Below are positions 63,640 through 64,000 of a stretch of 64,000 nt of DNA, in pieces. The notes under the pieces are model-generated. The model was given only the letters and a program-made list of their open reading frames with translations. It was not told the origin of the DNA and searched no databases. Made by a program: the position numbers and the translations under genes. The DNA lies in the NCBI GenBank assembly GCA_934748015.1, contig CAKVHF010000001.1, forward strand, positions 372,001 to 436,000, read 5' to 3'. This stretch comes from an uncultured Clostridia bacterium. Its GTDB lineage: Bacteria > Bacillota > Clostridia > Christensenellales > UBA1242. The number at the start of each line of letters is the position of its first letter. Position 1 is the first letter of the stretch.

Positions 63640-64000
63640 ATGTTTGTAATTACTCAAAACTGGTACAATCTACTAAAAGATGACTTTGATAGTCATGAAT
63701 ACAAGAATTTAGAGCAGTTCTTAACTAAAGAATATAAGACCAAGACAATATATCCTAAGCCAGAACAAGTCTTTAATGCTCTTAACCTAGTAAAATATAA
63801 AGATGTGAAAGTTGTAATAATTGGGCAAGATCCTTATCACAACCCAAATCAAGCACATGGGCTTAGCTTTTCGGTCGAAAAGGATGTTAATTTGCCACCA
63901 TCACTTGTCAATATATACAAAGAGTTGCATGACGATCTAGGCTGTTATATCCCCAACAACGGCAACCTAACCAAGTGGGCAAAGCAAGGTGTATTATTAC
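63640..64000 (+). CDS. ung: Uracil-DNA glycosylase, cut by window edge
   Basis: The first 120 residues are visible. The catalytic water-activating motif is GQDPYHNPNQAHGLSFSV, and the upstream YPKPEQVFNAL is family-typical. It removes uracil from DNA in base excision repair. The frame continues past the right edge. GAGAG lies before the ATG. Confidence 0.93.
   Translation, partial: MFVITQNWYNLLKDDFDSHEYKNLEQFLTKEYKTKTIYPKPEQVFNALNLVKYKDVKVVIIGQDPYHNPNQAHGLSFSVEKDVNLPPSLVNIYKELHDDLGCYIPNNGNLTKWAKQGVLL

Overview
The window is AT-rich bacterial chromosome using the standard bacterial code. It looks like a spore-forming member of the Clostridia, probably uncultured. The sporulation evidence is a forespore sigma factor of the SigG type, YqfC/YqfD, the SpoIVB S55 protease and a SpoVB-like flippase. 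Shine-Dalgarno sites are strong and GTG/TTG starts are common. No prophage, CRISPR array or intact transposase is visible.

Layout. 1-9.0 kb (minus): a truncated gene at the left edge, rpsU, a HIT protein, mtaB, rsmE, a degenerate ABC ATPase, hpf, clpC and an RNase R-like exonuclease. 9.2-11.0 kb: a small plus-strand gene, four tRNAs (Leu, Cys, Gly, Val) and a HAD-like protein that has lost its catalytic aspartates. 11.2-17.3 kb: an accessory surface locus with a SipW-type signal peptidase, a membrane-anchored partner, three TasA/camelysin-like paralogues and a candidate structured RNA. A tiny Ser/Thr/Arg/Lys-rich gene with a SigG-like promoter then leads into sigG, era, ybeY, yqfD and yqfC. 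21.5-31 kb: an M49-like peptidase, clpX-clpP-tig, small membrane proteins, queH, a metal exporter, a membrane-tethered Mrr nuclease and mscS. 31.4-34.8 kb: an M64-type secreted metallopeptidase split by a probable frameshift. 35.0-35.7 kb: six tRNAs (Leu, Lys, Gln, His, Arg, Gly).

35.9-43.3 kb: a phosphodiesterase, plsY with a coiled-coil tail, der and a parC/parE pair. 43.5-48.9 kb: a lone murG, a COG0523 GTPase, a YebC-family protein, an SpoU-type methyltransferase and the infC-rpmI-rplT operon with an AUU start and leader attenuator. 49.1-54.8 kb: spoIVB, an acetyltransferase-like gene, a LysM protein, the flippase and a DUF421/DUF4363 pair. 55-64 kb: a TIGR04086 membrane protein, a degenerate Ppx/GppA, a ferredoxin, a two-gene TSUP transporter, a 1140-residue cell-surface protein with a cytoplasmic coiled coil, a ComEC-like metallo-beta-lactamase protein, and the start of ung.

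The most unusual features are the SipW/TasA-like locus with its leader hairpins and neighbouring multistem RNA; two GC-rich cloverleaf-forming elements that each supply the last base of a stop codon (era and spoIVB); the putative SigG-driven 50-residue basic protein; the flippase that seems to start at ATT or ATC; and several enzyme families that kept their fold but lost catalytic motifs (ABC, HAD, Ppx). All homology calls come from reading translations by eye. No database search was run.
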